A DNA stretch of 64,000 bases from Candidatus Tokpelaia sp. JSC085 (GCA_003331005.1 QENC01000002.1:62001-126000); one strand, 5' to 3'; numbered from the stretch's first letter, positions 48,912 through 61,643 are shown. Notes: generated from the sequence alone by a model not told the origin. A program made the numbers and translations.

Positions 48912-49349
48912 CTACTGGAATACTTTTGGTGCATATTTTTCATCATGTTTTGCAAGAACACGTACAGCCATGAAAACACCGTTTTCATCAAAAAAGCCTT
49001 CGGCAATAACGCCTTGCCCTTCGCGGAAAAGATCTGGCAAAACGCCATTAAAATATACTTCAATGCAATTTTGTAAATCGGCTATGTGGAAGCGCACTCC
49101 AGTGCCTGCGCGTTTTATCATTCCTTCTTTGACATACCCGCCAAGTCGGATTCGCGTTTTCCATCTCATGTCATCTTCAGTGATCTCTGAAGGTGTGCGA
49201 AAAAAATCCATCGTACCACGCAAGGAAAAAATCACAAGGCCTGCAGTGCTAAGTAGAAGAAGAATGCCAGAGATGATAATCCAAAACCGTGTTTTCTGCT
49301 GCTGGATATGATATAAATTCACTGCTTTGTGATGTTCTATTCCACTCAA
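48912..49349 (-). CDS. ccmE: Heme chaperone CcmE
   Basis: Periplasmic, membrane-anchored heme carrier. After an anchor helix (FWIIISGILLLLSTAGLVIF) come FFRTPSEI, IRLGGYVKEGMI and the C-terminal heme-binding motif VLAKHDEKYAPK, with its histidine and tyrosine. The start is uncertain. A TTG at 49349 has AAAAGG upstream and gives 145 residues, the usual length; GTG 49322 is a shorter choice, and the open frame reaches 49436. ccmF follows after 39 bases. Confidence 0.9.
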   Translation of the reverse strand: MSGIEHHKAVNLYHIQQQKTRFWIIISGILLLLSTAGLVIFSLRGTMDFFRTPSEITEDDMRWKTRIRLGGYVKEGMIKRAGTGVRFHIADLQNCIEVYFNGVLPDLFREGQGVIAEGFFDENGVFMAVRVLAKHDEKYAPKVFQ

Positions 49350-49518
49350 ATGCCTTTTCCACTTATGATTTCTTCTGCAGTTTGCTGAGAGACTGGAAAT
49401 AATACACATATAAAACAGGGTATTAGCCAGTATCAACCGATTGTAACAAAAAACTGGTGTTCAGCAAAAAATATATATTTTTGATTGCCCTGGTCGTTCA
49501 TTCGAGTGGCCGCACTGA

Positions 49519-51726
<2,208 letters not shown>

Positions 51727-51848
51727 AGATGAATTTGAGTTCCGTAAGAATTTTGACACACACACATTCACTATCTCAGCCCGCTATCTATTTTTTGGAA
51801 GGCATTTTTACCACTGATCGTCATCTGCTGACCGCCTCTGAAGATCAC

Positions 51849-53684
51849 CTAAATAGGCGCTGTCGCATCGATAAGCCATTCTTGATCAGCTGGATCAAGA
51901 AAGGAGACCGTTTTTTTGTAAACCGCATCATGATAGTTGTTTAACCAATCGCGTTCTTCTTTTGTTAAGAGTGCAGGTAAGATTAGATGTTTGTCAATCG
52001 GGCACAAGGTGAGTGTTTCAAAGCTGAGCATTGGTAGTTCTCCACCTTCAGGAATTGCTGCGATTTTTACTGCTAATAGATTTTCAATCCGGATACCGAA
52101 ACTACTTTTCCGATAATAACCCGGTTCGTTTGACAAGATCATATGAGGCAATAATATCTGTGTACTGTATCGCGATATGCTTTGCGGTCCCTCATGCACA
52201 GCAAGAAAGGCTCCGACACCGTGGCCAGTGCTATGCGCATAGTCAAACCCATTTTTCCAGAGAGCGATACGCGCTAAGGCATCTATATCCTGACCACGCG
52301 TTCCCAAAGGGAAATGCGCAGTAGATATAGCAATCATGCCTTTGAGAACTAATGTGAAACAGCGTTTTGCATCATCTCCCACTTTGCCAATAGCAATGGT
52401 TCTGGTTACATCTGTAGTGCCGTCTCGGTACTGTGCACCTGAGTCGACAAGATACAGCTCACCGTTTTTCAAAGAACGGTTCGTTTGTACATTCACTCGG
52501 TAATGAATGATAGCACTATTTGGACCGGAACTGGATATGGTATCAAATGCGATATCTTCCAATCTAGATCCGAACGCTTCTGCTGTTTGCAATCGCAATT
52601 CTTCCAGCTTTTGTGTTGTGGAGATTTCACTCTGCATATCTGGGTTCTGACGACTCAGCCAAGATAAAAAACGCACAAGTGCCACACCGTCACGCTGATG
52701 TGCGAGGTGTGCACCGGCAAGCTCTGCCGGTGTTTTGACCGCCCGCAATAGCTGTACTGGGTCCCTATATTCTCTTACTTGTCCACCAGCTTTTTCTATA
52801 ATTAGGCGCAGCTTCTCTGCGATCAATGTTGAGTCTAACAGAATGTTTTTAACATTTCTAGCGAGGTATATTATATTCTCTTCAAAAAATGATGGCTGTA
52901 GAATAGTGCACAGAGATTGCAGATATTTTTTTTCGTTTTTCTTTAGTTTGCGTTTATCAATAAACAATGCGGGCTTTCCTTGTACGGGAATAATAGCACA
53001 AGAAAGAGGGAGTGGCGTATGGGCAATATCTGACCCGCGGATATTGAAACACCAAGCAATGGACGAGGGATCTGTCAAGATGGTCGCCTTTGACTCAGCA
53101 TCGGTAATTGCTCTACGAATTTCATCCATTTTTTCTTTTGCTGTTTTACCGCTTAATTCTGTAGATTGTATGCTAACAGGGTGCAAAGGCGGCTCTGGCT
53201 GGTTCTTCCATATAAGATCAATGAGATTTTCTTTGACAGCAATGAGGCGGCCATCGTTTGCTTGAAGGCCTTCGCGCAAGGCACGTGCATCAGAGATAGT
53301 ATGCAGCCAGGGATCAAAACCTATTTTTAATCCTGTCGTATGCTGTTTCAGCCATGCTGCAGGTGATGTTGTAACAAGATTTTCGTAAGAAAACACTGCT
53401 GAATCTGTCTGCTGCCGTATCTGTAAAGAATAACGCCCATCTACGAAGATTACGGCCTGATTTCTTAAAATGAGAGCAATCCCGGTGGAACCGGTAAACC
53501 CTGTTAGCCAACCCAGTCGCTGCCGAGAGATCCATATGCCTTGACATGCATCAGTATGTGGCACCAGAAATCCGTCAAGGGACAGGCAAGCCATTGCAAC
53601 ACGCAACTCTGCAACACGCCCAGATGCATGGCCTGCTTCTGTTTCAATTTCAAATGACTGGAACATTAGAAATCTACCAGCCAT
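51849..53684 (-). CDS. pepP: Aminopeptidase P (M24 family)
   Basis: Long, three-domain X-Pro aminopeptidase of 611 residues. Two creatinase-like N-terminal domains (FLVPHTDACQGIWI, RLGWLTGFTGSTGIALI) precede the catalytic domain. Metal ligands are in LVDSGAQYRDGTTDVTR (two Asp), STGHGVGAFLAVHEGP (His), LSNEPGYY (Glu) and GIRIENLLAV (Glu). The C-terminal part has TLCPIDKHLI and WLNNYHDAVYK. An in-frame ATG at 53666 is an alternative start. Confidence 0.94.
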   Translation of the reverse strand: MAGRFLMFQSFEIETEAGHASGRVAELRVAMACLSLDGFLVPHTDACQGIWISRQRLGWLTGFTGSTGIALILRNQAVIFVDGRYSLQIRQQTDSAVFSYENLVTTSPAAWLKQHTTGLKIGFDPWLHTISDARALREGLQANDGRLIAVKENLIDLIWKNQPEPPLHPVSIQSTELSGKTAKEKMDEIRRAITDAESKATILTDPSSIAWCFNIRGSDIAHTPLPLSCAIIPVQGKPALFIDKRKLKKNEKKYLQSLCTILQPSFFEENIIYLARNVKNILLDSTLIAEKLRLIIEKAGGQVREYRDPVQLLRAVKTPAELAGAHLAHQRDGVALVRFLSWLSRQNPDMQSEISTTQKLEELRLQTAEAFGSRLEDIAFDTISSSGPNSAIIHYRVNVQTNRSLKNGELYLVDSGAQYRDGTTDVTRTIAIGKVGDDAKRCFTLVLKGMIAISTAHFPLGTRGQDIDALARIALWKNGFDYAHSTGHGVGAFLAVHEGPQSISRYSTQILLPHMILSNEPGYYRKSSFGIRIENLLAVKIAAIPEGGELPMLSFETLTLCPIDKHLILPALLTKEERDWLNNYHDAVYKKTVSFLDPADQEWLIDATAPI

Positions 53685-53765
53685 TTGAGATGAAGCGTAA
53701 GTTCAAAGCATGCAAATTGCTTTATCAATTTCAGCAATAGAATCAGGATCTGTCCCACACTTGAC

Positions 53766-54335
53766 TTAATCTACACTTGCGGCAAGTTTTCTCAACTGCT
53801 CAATGGCAACTTCATTGTTTTCCTTATAAGGGATTTTTCCTTTTAAACGACCACCTTTTTCTAATAGTATCACAGCTGCAGTATGATCATAAGTATAATA
53901 GTCATTCTCATTGTTAACCTTTTCTGCAATAATATTGAAGGATCGTACTGCTGCATGGACTTTCTGCGGGTCACCGCTGATGCCGCGTATTTTATCTGAA
54001 AAATTTGAAAGATAATCATGCATAAGTTGTGGTGTATCACGTTCGGGATCAACCGTAAAAAACCATACACCAATCTTGTCTGCTTCAGAACCAAGCGCCT
54101 CCAGTTGGGTGCTGAGGTTAAAAAGTGTTGTTGGGCATATATCAGGGCACATCGTGTATCCAAAAAAAACCACTGCCGGTTTCGCACGAATATCGGCTTC
54201 TGTGACTGCCATTCCCCGTGAATCGACCAGTACGAACGCATCACCTAGCGGACCCGCACGTCTCCAGGATTCATATCCAAAAATACAGGTAACAAAAACG
54301 AAAATGAGTATGGCTATGCGGCATGCCTGTTTCAT
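53766..54335 (-). CDS. SCO1/SenC-type copper chaperone
   Basis: 189 residues with an N-terminal membrane anchor (RIAILIFVFVTCIFGY). The thioredoxin-like domain has VVFFGYTMCPDICPTTLFNL (CxxxC), FFTVDPERDT and the ligand histidine in TYDHTAAV. Such proteins deliver copper to the CuA site of cytochrome oxidase, which fits the cytochrome c genes in the window. ATG 54335 is chosen because MKQACRIAIL gives a normal anchor; the open frame runs to 54461. Confidence 0.92.
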   Translation of the reverse strand: MKQACRIAILIFVFVTCIFGYESWRRAGPLGDAFVLVDSRGMAVTEADIRAKPAVVFFGYTMCPDICPTTLFNLSTQLEALGSEADKIGVWFFTVDPERDTPQLMHDYLSNFSDKIRGISGDPQKVHAAVRSFNIIAEKVNNENDYYTYDHTAAVILLEKGGRLKGKIPYKENNEVAIEQLRKLAASVD

Positions 54336-54601
54336 ATCATACTTGTCTTCTGAGGAAGCATGGCAACTTTTGAACCCCCATGGATGGTACAATACACTTT
54401 TTGAAACCTTCACTCTTCGGTCAAGAGAATTATCAAATAAAGTAAACACAGGAAATTGCAACTCATATTTTCTGCAGAAACACCCAACATCATTACCTCA
54501 GCATTTTAATAACTGTGAGCTTTCCTAATAACACAATAAAACCCATCAGGTGCTCTTGTTCTGCAACTAGTCGTCCAGAAAATGATACACGCATGGGCCA
54601 T

Positions 54602-56125
54602 TCAGTCAGTATGACATAACATAGTCCAAGTGGTGATTCTTGCGCCAGTTTCAGGATTGGTTTTATCCTGTAGTAATACACCCTTTTTTCTCAACGCATT
54701 ACGGATTTGATCGGCTCTCCGCCAGTCCTTTGCTTGAATGGCTGTTAGACGTTCATTGATGCAGACATCAATCTCTCCTTTGTCAGGATGTCTTGTCTTG
54801 TTGACAAATAATGAGGTGTTTTTGTCAATAACCATCGCCTGATTGACAAGACCCATAAGCACCATGCCCTCTCCAAGAGAGCGGATATCGCGTTTTTTGT
54901 AAAAGTGGCGCAGAATTGTGATTGCATTCCATGTATTAAGATCATCAGCTAAGGCATCAAGTACTGGCTTATCAGCACTTGTATTAATGGAAGCATCAAA
55001 CCCAACGCCGTGTAACAGTTTGTACCAGCGATATAACTCTGCTGATGCTTCAATAAAGCGCTGGTGTGTCCAATTGATCGGGTCGCGATAATGAGTTTGT
55101 AACATAGAAAAACGCGCTGCCAGTCCTGACCATCTTGCACCCGTTTTCCTGTTAACATCTTCTGTAAATTGAGGTAATTTTTCCCCAAGTATTCTATGAA
55201 TCGTAATAACATTCCCCAGGCTTTTGGACATTTTCTGACCTTCTACTTGCAAAAAGCCATTATGCATCCAAACGTTCGCCATGCGGCTGGTCCCAAAGGC
55301 TGAGCAACTCTGGGCAATTTCATTCTCATGGTGTGGAAAGACAAGGTCGATGCCGCCACCATGGATATCGAAAATATTGGCCATTGGATCATGACAGGAC
55401 AGGCCACCACCAAAGGGTTGCAACAACTTTGCCATCGACATCGCTGAGCATTCAATATGCCAACCAGGACGTCCCTTGAAAGCGATACCTGCAGGAGAGA
55501 GCCAACTCGGCTCCCCGTTTTTTGAAGGCTTCCAGAGAACAAAATCCATCTCACCATTTTTATAAGAAGCAACATTGACACGTGCTCCAGCTCTAGCAAG
55601 TAGCTCATCCGGAGAGCGTCTGGAAAGCGCACCATAACGTGGGTTATCCCCCATACTAGCAACTGAAAAAAGAACATGATCATCAGCCTTATAAGCATAC
55701 CCTTGCTCAACCAAATGTTCAATCATCGTTCGCATTGCAGGAAGATGCTCGGTTGCACGGGGTTGAGCGTCAGGCTGAAGACAGCCAAGGGCAGTAACAT
55801 CTTCTTGAAATTGGGCATTTGTTATCGATGTTAAGCGACGGATTGCTTTGTTCAATGGTACATCAGGATAATCGCGCATAGCACGAGCGCTAATTTTGTC
55901 ATCAACATCAGTAATATTACGCGCATACAGGACATGAGATACACCGTAAACACGACGCAGCAGCCGATAAAGCACATCAAAGACAATGACAGGACGCGCG
56001 TTGCCGATATGAGCGTAATCATAAATAGTAGGGCCGCATACATATAAACGCACATTTTTCGGATCAATGGGCAGAAAATCATCTTTCTGCCGTGTGAATG
56101 TATTGTAGAATCGCAAAACTTTCAT
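54602..56125 (-). CDS. cysS: Cysteinyl-tRNA synthetase
   Basis: Class I synthetase of 507 residues, somewhat longer than the E. coli enzyme. HIGH motif in [16 protein letters not shown], zinc ligands in [17 protein letters not shown] and [11 protein letters not shown], and KMSKS in [15 protein letters not shown]. The C-terminal end, [14 protein letters not shown], is close to the typical length variation. The gene is alone; the spacer upstream is AT-rich. Confidence 0.95.
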   Translation of the reverse strand: MKVLRFYNTFTRQKDDFLPIDPKNVRLYVCGPTIYDYAHIGNARPVIVFDVLYRLLRRVYGVSHVLYARNITDVDDKISARAMRDYPDVPLNKAIRRLTSITNAQFQEDVTALGCLQPDAQPRATEHLPAMRTMIEHLVEQGYAYKADDHVLFSVASMGDNPRYGALSRRSPDELLARAGARVNVASYKNGEMDFVLWKPSKNGEPSWLSPAGIAFKGRPGWHIECSAMSMAKLLQPFGGGLSCHDPMANIFDIHGGGIDLVFPHHENEIAQSCSAFGTSRMANVWMHNGFLQVEGQKMSKSLGNVITIHRILGEKLPQFTEDVNRKTGARWSGLAARFSMLQTHYRDPINWTHQRFIEASAELYRWYKLLHGVGFDASINTSADKPVLDALADDLNTWNAITILRHFYKKRDIRSLGEGMVLMGLVNQAMVIDKNTSLFVNKTRHPDKGEIDVCINERLTAIQAKDWRRADQIRNALRKKGVLLQDKTNPETGARITTWTMLCHTD

Positions 56126-56533
56126 TTTCTACTTCCCCTTTTCAAGGAAATTAAAACTTACAAGTAAATATCGCATTTTTTTAGATGAAATAAGATAGAT
56201 CGAAACTGATTCAGCTGATTTATACTTAATACTTAAAAAGTTAAAAGTATTCACAAATTGAAATTTCCATAAAAATGAACTATGTACAATCTGAGTACAG
56301 AAACGTAAAATTATCTTTTTATAAAACGGCAGTTTATATCTATCAGCATTAAACTAGACTATAGTATACTTACTTCTTATTGTATTCACAGGGTTCAGGA
56401 AATAAAAGGAGACTGCAGACAGCAGTGCAAGTAATGACTGATAAGAGAAAGCACGGTCATTACAACACTGATTTTCATGACTGAAAAACGAAGAACTCAA
56501 ACGCATAAAAAGGATGATAAGGATGATATCGAC
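56126..56533. other. AT-rich spacer between cysS and the TIGR02301 gene
   Basis: About 400 bases, mostly A/T, without a supported gene. It includes a tandem TACTTAA pair (56223-56236) and a tandem 9-base pair AAGGATGAT (56510-56527). The latter doubles the ribosome-binding-site-like AAGGAT just before the ATG at 56534. Confidence 0.55.
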
Positions 56534-56926
56534 ATGAAAAAACTATTCTTTCTCTTCTGCTCTATACTGTCTAACATGTTGCCTGCATCAGCCCAAATAT
56601 CAAATATACCTCATTATGACAATCAACTAATACGGCTTTCGGAATTATTGGGTTCACTTCATTATCTCGACAATCTATGTGGAGATCAAAGCACACAGTG
56701 GCGCGATCATATGAGCAAAATCATTGAGATGGAAAAGCCGGAGAAAATACGTAAGGCGCGTTTTTATGCTGCTTTCAACGATGCTTATCATGCCTTTTCT
56801 GCATGGCATTATGAATGTACACCAACTGCCATGGAAGTGATCAGGCGCTATGAAAAAGAAGGAATCATCCTGACACAGGAGCTGATTGCCCGTTATGATC
56901 ATAATGATCATACAGCTCACAAGTGA
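56534..56926 (+). CDS. TIGR02301-type conserved periplasmic protein
   Basis: 130 residues with a signal peptide (KKLFFLFCSILSNMLPASA). The body is YDNQLIRLSELLGSLHYLDN, LCGDQSTQWRDHMSKI, ARFYAAFNDAYHAF and CTPTAMEVIRRYEKEG. Two cysteines could form a disulfide. These match a family restricted to alphaproteobacteria, as I remember it, with no known function. ATG 56534 gives a clean signal peptide; an upstream in-frame ATG at 56477 would add a charged stretch. Confidence 0.8.
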   Translation: MKKLFFLFCSILSNMLPASAQISNIPHYDNQLIRLSELLGSLHYLDNLCGDQSTQWRDHMSKIIEMEKPEKIRKARFYAAFNDAYHAFSAWHYECTPTAMEVIRRYEKEGIILTQELIARYDHNDHTAHK

Positions 56927-57056
56927 CTTAGTCTGACCAGTGCAGTGAGACAATCTATATATCCTCACATCACTGCATTGCATGGGCAGCATCGCATGAG
57001 AACATGCGTCAGATCAGTCTTTCTTTATCTCTTGCATAGCATAGGTGCGGCAAGAC

Positions 57057-58373
57057 CTAAGAAAATTCAATTGGTTCTCCTATTGCAGGGGTGATCACTT
57101 CCCCATCCCACATAACACGATAGCCCCGGATAATAGTCCCGATCGGCCATCCTGTAACAGTTGTGCCATGATAGGGAGTCCAGCCTACCTTTGAAGCAGT
57201 CACGTCATTTGTTATAGTTCCATGCCGCTTCATATCAATAATGGTTAAATCGGCATCATAACCCACTGAGATGCGTCCTTTGCGATTGATCCCAAAGATA
57301 CGGTTAGGCCCATGCGAAGTAAGATCAACAAAACGCTCTAGTGTAAGGCGCCTCGCATTAACATAGTCCAGCATGATAGGTACCATTGTTTGTACACCAG
57401 TCATGCCTGAAGGTGAAGATGGATAGATATATTTTTTTTCCTCTAGTGTATGTGGTGCATGATCAGAACCAATCACATCGACAATCCCCCGCTCGACACT
57501 CATCCAGAGTGCATTCTGGTGACGAATGGAACGAACCGGTGGATTCATCTGGATCAATGTTCCAAGATTGGCATAATCATCGGTTGTGAATGTGAGGTGA
57601 TGAGGTGTGATCTCAAGGGTAGCAATATCCTTATGATCCTTGAGAAAGTTTATTTCTTCCGCAGTTGAAACATGCAGCACATGAATACATGCCCCAGTTT
57701 CGCGTGCAATGCGTGCAAGCCGTTCTGTAGAATGAAGGGCAGTCATCTCATCCCTCCAAATACTGTGCGATGAAACATCCCCCGCAACGCGTAGATGCTT
57801 ACGCTTTTTCAAGCGTGCTTCATCTTCTGAGTGAAAGGCCGTTCGGCGCCGCGTATTTTTTAGAATTGTGCGGATACTTTCGTCATCGTCCACCAGAAGA
57901 TTTCCCGTGGAAGATCCCGTAAAAACCTTGATCCCTGCTGCTCCTGGCAAATATTCAAGCTCTCCTATATAACGGGTATTTTCCCGTGTAGCACCAAGCC
58001 AAAAGGCAAAATCACAATGCATACGATGATGAGCTCTTCTAACCTTGTCAGCTAACATCTCTGCGGAGACAGTACATGGAACGGTGTTAGGCATTTCGAA
58101 TACTGCTGTTACTCCACCAAGCACAGCAGAGAATGAACCGCTTTCAAGATCTTCCTTATGTTCAAGGCCTGGTTCTCGAAAATGTACCTGGCTGTCAATG
58201 ATCCCTGGCACAATATGTAGGCCAGTACAATTTAATATCTCAGGTGCTGAAGCTAGCGACAGATCACCAAGTGCGGCAATCCGACCATCGCAGATGCCGA
58301 TATCGCGCCGCCCTGTTCCATCGTGATTCACAACGGTTGCATTTTTCAATATCATGTCAAATAGTTGGGCCAC
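57057..58373 (-). CDS. pyrC: Dihydroorotase (type I)
   Basis: Cyclises carbamoyl-aspartate in pyrimidine synthesis; 438 residues. It shows GIIDSQVHFREPGLEHKED, the carboxylated-lysine region GIKVFTGSSTGNLLVDDD, histidines in AFHSEDEARL and HVLHVSTAEE, and the catalytic Asp in IGSDHAPHTLEEK. The first ligand is Gln-x-His instead of His-x-His, which I believe is normal in this alphaproteobacterial subgroup. pyrB, its frequent partner, is not next to it. Allantoinase is unlikely but related. Confidence 0.9.
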   Translation of the reverse strand: MAQLFDMILKNATVVNHDGTGRRDIGICDGRIAALGDLSLASAPEILNCTGLHIVPGIIDSQVHFREPGLEHKEDLESGSFSAVLGGVTAVFEMPNTVPCTVSAEMLADKVRRAHHRMHCDFAFWLGATRENTRYIGELEYLPGAAGIKVFTGSSTGNLLVDDDESIRTILKNTRRRTAFHSEDEARLKKRKHLRVAGDVSSHSIWRDEMTALHSTERLARIARETGACIHVLHVSTAEEINFLKDHKDIATLEITPHHLTFTTDDYANLGTLIQMNPPVRSIRHQNALWMSVERGIVDVIGSDHAPHTLEEKKYIYPSSPSGMTGVQTMVPIMLDYVNARRLTLERFVDLTSHGPNRIFGINRKGRISVGYDADLTIIDMKRHGTITNDVTASKVGWTPYHGTTVTGWPIGTIIRGYRVMWDGEVITPAIGEPIEFS

Positions 58374-58450
58374 AGGTTGTTACGTTACTCCACGTCTTAT
58401 TAGCTACTCTTCTGCAGTTTACGTAAACGCATATTAGAAGGCAAGATATT

Positions 58451-59329
58451 ATGATAAATGACTCTTATCACCCTGTTGCATTAAGTGACCGCACACTCAT
58501 TAGTATCAGCGGACTAGATGTTCTTTGTTTTCTGCAACAGATCATCACGACAGACATTGACGCTATTGGCACCGGGGACATGTTACCAGGTGCTCTTCTT
58601 TCACCACAGGGTAAGATTCTCTTTGATTTTTTAATTGGCCGTAGCAACTGTTCTTTTTTTATTGATATCCACAGTACAGCTGCTGATGCTCTGGTCTACA
58701 AACTGAATTTGTATCGATTACGAGCCAATGTTGAAATCCAGGTGAAAAACTATAAGACTGTATGCCTTGATCTCAGACCATCAAATGATCCTATCAAGGA
58801 TAATTCAGCGCAAAATGGCGAACTGATTTTTCATGATAGAAGATTAGTAAAGGGATATCGCTCTATTCGAATATACAATCTTAACAATGAGAAACAATTT
58901 TCTTTTTCTGCAAGAGAAAAATGGGACAGGATCCGGATTGCTTATGGCATCGCTGAGAGCGGCACGGATTTTGTACTAGGTGATGTTTTTCCTCATGATA
59001 TCAATTATGACAAGATTCATGGGATATCTTTCAAAAAGGGGTGCTATATTGGTCAGGAAGTCGTTTCTCGTATGCACCATCGTGGTATAGTACGCAAACG
59101 TGTGCTGGTCGCACGGGGTATCAGGACTCTTCCTCTTGGCGGTGCTGTCATAGAAGCAGCGGGAAAACCTGTCGGTAGGCTTGGAACAGTGGTCGGTGTG
59201 AAAGCCATTGCCCTTGTAAGGATTGATCATATCAAAGCAATGATGAATGCTAATACTCCAATCACTGCACATGGTATCCCTCTCACCTTTTCAAGCCCTG
59301 AAAATATGCATTTCAGCTTATGTGGGTAA
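58451..59329 (+). CDS. ygfZ: Folate-binding protein YgfZ
   Basis: 292 residues of the GcvT-like fold that helps repair or assemble Fe-S proteins. It begins VALSDRTLISISGLDVLCFL with TTDIDA, and the family signature is KGCYIGQEVVSRMHHRG, containing the reactive cysteine. Divergent from pyrC, which is a common arrangement in alphaproteobacteria. Confidence 0.93.
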   Translation: MINDSYHPVALSDRTLISISGLDVLCFLQQIITTDIDAIGTGDMLPGALLSPQGKILFDFLIGRSNCSFFIDIHSTAADALVYKLNLYRLRANVEIQVKNYKTVCLDLRPSNDPIKDNSAQNGELIFHDRRLVKGYRSIRIYNLNNEKQFSFSAREKWDRIRIAYGIAESGTDFVLGDVFPHDINYDKIHGISFKKGCYIGQEVVSRMHHRGIVRKRVLVARGIRTLPLGGAVIEAAGKPVGRLGTVVGVKAIALVRIDHIKAMMNANTPITAHGIPLTFSSPENMHFSLCG

Positions 59330-59672
59330 TTCTTTGAAGACTTTGTACCTAAACTGATGGCCCCGCCCGCCTCTCTCCCAGGCCGGCTACTCAGAACACA
59401 AGGTTGATCAATCAATATCACCGATTAATGGCCTTGGCCGCAAAGGGCGGGAGCGTATGTATAATATAAAGTAAAGTGGATGTAGCGCGGCAGTGGCAGG
59501 GCTGGCGTCTACATCGTTCACAGAGGAAGGAAGATACATACAATATAATAATCTTGGCTTGCTTCTCAGATGCAATCACGTCACTATTGTAGCCAATACG
59601 ATTTGCAATTTCCTTCCTGGAATTAGCACAATGCTATTATATAATGATGAATTATGGTATGGAGAGAACAAA
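59330..59672. other. Spacer with sodB promoter region and leader hairpin
   Basis: About 340 bases. The first 120 are locally GC-rich (59358-59455), unlike the surrounding sequence. A TATAAT (59460-59465) lies 19 bases after TTGGCC (59435-59440) and may be a promoter. A stem follows at 59479-59515: GATGTAGCGC pairs with GCG-T-CTACATC. It would lie near the 5-prime end of the sodB mRNA. The in-frame open extension to 59493 is not a plausible start. Confidence 0.45.
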
Positions 59673-60269
59673 ATGGCTTTTGAATTGCCTGCTTTGCCTT
59701 ATGAGTATGATGCGCTTATCCCTTATATGTCGCGTGAGACACTGGAATATCATCATGATAAGCATCATCAGACCTACGTCACAAACAGTAACAATTTGAT
59801 CAAACAATCTGGATTAGAAGGACAAAGCCTAGAAGAAGTTGTTAAGAAAAGCTTTGGTGCTAATCAGGCTTTATTCAATAATGTGGCTCAGCACTATAAT
59901 CATACTCATTTCTGGAAGTGGATGAAAAAAGGGGGAGGTGGTAGGAAGCTACCCAACAAACTTGCAAGGGCGCTTGACTCTGATCTTGGCAGTTATGATA
60001 AGTTCCGTGAAGATTTTCTGGCCTTTGGCGGGATGCAGTTTGGTTCTGGCTGGGCATGGCTTGTATTAAAAGATAGCAAGCTGGAAATCATGAAGACATC
60101 AAATGGGGAGAACCCTCTTGTCCATGGTGCTAAGCCTATTCTTGGTGTCGATGTCTGGGAACACTCATACTATATTGATTATCGTAATGCACGACCAAAG
60201 TATCTTGAAGCTTTTGTTGATCATTTGATCAATTGGGATTATGTGCTTGCATTGTATGAGGACGCCTGA
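59673..60269 (+). CDS. sodB: Superoxide dismutase (Fe type)
   Basis: 198 residues. Metal ligands: His in YHHDKHHQTYV, His in QHYNHTHFWKWM, Asp and His in GVDVWEHSYYIDY. GGMQFGSGWAWLV and FNNVAQHYNHTHFW point to the iron or cambialistic group. Detoxifies superoxide in the cytoplasm. ATG 59673 has GGAGAG six bases upstream. Confidence 0.95.
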   Translation: MAFELPALPYEYDALIPYMSRETLEYHHDKHHQTYVTNSNNLIKQSGLEGQSLEEVVKKSFGANQALFNNVAQHYNHTHFWKWMKKGGGGRKLPNKLARALDSDLGSYDKFREDFLAFGGMQFGSGWAWLVLKDSKLEIMKTSNGENPLVHGAKPILGVDVWEHSYYIDYRNARPKYLEAFVDHLINWDYVLALYEDA

Positions 60270-60294
60270 GTTTCGAGGATGTTTAAATGTTACT

Positions 60295-60312
60295 GTGGCG
60301 CGAAAGCGCCAC
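60295..60312 (+). terminator. GNRA hairpin after sodB
   Basis: GTGGCGC and GCGCCAC form a perfect 7-base stem capped by GAAA, 25 bases after the sodB stop. There is no T-run, so it may be an RNA end stabiliser or a weak terminator. Confidence 0.5.
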
Positions 60313-60487
60313 TGGCTCTTAGGGCACTGGCACTGCTCTGAGCAAGCCAAAGCTCGGAAAATATGAGACGGGGAAGTCGGCCCTTGTCGCCATTCTATCA
60401 TGGCATGTTGGGGTAGCGCTGTTAATAATCTAAGCATTCTTGGATATCTTGTTCGAAAAGATAGGTTAGGGATGATGGATCCTAATT

Positions 60488-61450
60488 ATGTTGCTCTTTT
60501 TTTTTCTATGCCTTCTGAGTCTGATTGTAACAGGTCTGGCTTTGATATGGGTAAGTAGAAAGCCTGAAAATCCACTCGAGGGGGACAAAAACGTTTCATC
60601 AGGAATATATTCAGATCTTATGATATTCCGCAATCAGATGAAAGAGATTGAGATAGAAAAAGAGCACGGCCTTTTTGATAATAAAAGCGCTGCGGAAGCG
60701 CGGCTAGAACTGGCTCATCGCGTGCTCACTGCAGAAAAAAGGCGAGAAAGAGAAAAAAAAAGCAAGCAGAGGAGTTTGGCTTTTCGTTTTTTTCTGATGT
60801 CTGCTCTTCTTTTTATTCCATTGTTTTCTGGTGCAGTCTACAGCTTATTCGGTTCTCCTGAAACTCCATCTTACGCCTTTTCCATGATACTGGCACGCGA
60901 TTCTACAATGCTCAATGATGCTGAAAAACTTGTGCAGATTGAGGTTTTAGCCAACCGCAGACCATGGGATGCGCATCTTGTTGATAGACTTGCTGGTCTT
61001 TATCTTGCGGCTGGACGCTTTCTAGATGCTGTCAACACCTGCACCCGTGCCATGATCATGCATGGGGAAAGTGCTGATCGTTTTTTTTTATATGCAACAG
61101 CGTTAATTGGTTTCGAAGGAGGGGTTGTCACTCAGGAAGCGGCAGGCGCATTTCTTGAGGTGATACGGCTTGATCCGCAAAATACAGATGCACGAACTTT
61201 TTTGGCACACGGTCTTCTTCAGAATGGCAAAATAACAGAGGCCATAACACTACTTGAAGAATTTTTTCAGAGCATTCCCGAAAATGTTGCTTGGAGGAAA
61301 AATCTTGCTGTCAGTATTGCCAATTTTAGGAATGGTGTATTTGTTGAGCCACATTTCCAAACGCCTCTTCTCTCCTCTTTACCGCTGAAGATTCTTCAAC
61401 GGATTATGCCAAGACCACATCCTCCATCAGTGCTCTCCTTCCATCAGTAA
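60488..61450 (+). CDS. ccmI: Cytochrome c maturation protein CcmI (CycH)
   Basis: 320 residues. Two membrane helices flank a short cytoplasmic loop (LLFFFLCLLSLIVTGLALIW; FFLMSALLFIPLFSGAVYSL). The loop has YSDLMIFRNQMKEIEIEKEH, the family motif. The periplasmic part has TPR-like repeats (HLVDRLAGLYLAAGRFLDAV, ARTFLAHGLLQNGKITEAI) that hold apocytochrome c. It is 11 kb away from ccmEFH. Confidence 0.88.
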   Translation: MLLFFFLCLLSLIVTGLALIWVSRKPENPLEGDKNVSSGIYSDLMIFRNQMKEIEIEKEHGLFDNKSAAEARLELAHRVLTAEKRREREKKSKQRSLAFRFFLMSALLFIPLFSGAVYSLFGSPETPSYAFSMILARDSTMLNDAEKLVQIEVLANRRPWDAHLVDRLAGLYLAAGRFLDAVNTCTRAMIMHGESADRFFLYATALIGFEGGVVTQEAAGAFLEVIRLDPQNTDARTFLAHGLLQNGKITEAITLLEEFFQSIPENVAWRKNLAVSIANFRNGVFVEPHFQTPLLSSLPLKILQRIMPRPHPPSVLSFHQ

Positions 61451-61568
61451 TGGATCTGACTGACTTGAGAAAGAACGAACACTCGAGGTCATCAAGCTCA
61501 TTCCACATGCACACTTACACACCGCTTCATTATCCCCAGCAAGCACACGGTCTTCCGCACGTCCATTC

Positions 61569-61585
61569 GTTCACGTTCCGTGAAC
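61569..61585. repeat. Inverted repeat between convergent ccmI and bamD
   Basis: GTTCACG and CGTGAAC, perfect 7-base arms with loop TTC. It lies between two convergent genes, so it may serve as a shared termination or pausing site. There is no T-run on either side. Confidence 0.4.
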
Positions 61586-61643
61586 AGTGCAGCTGTTTTC
61601 TGCAAATATGCTAAATTGCGTAAGCCACAATATGAACCTGATT

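Noticed and set aside
57057..58373. Gln in place of the first metal histidine of dihydroorotase
   Set aside because: As I recall, QVHFREPG is usual in alphaproteobacterial type I enzymes, so it is not a mutation specific to this gene.
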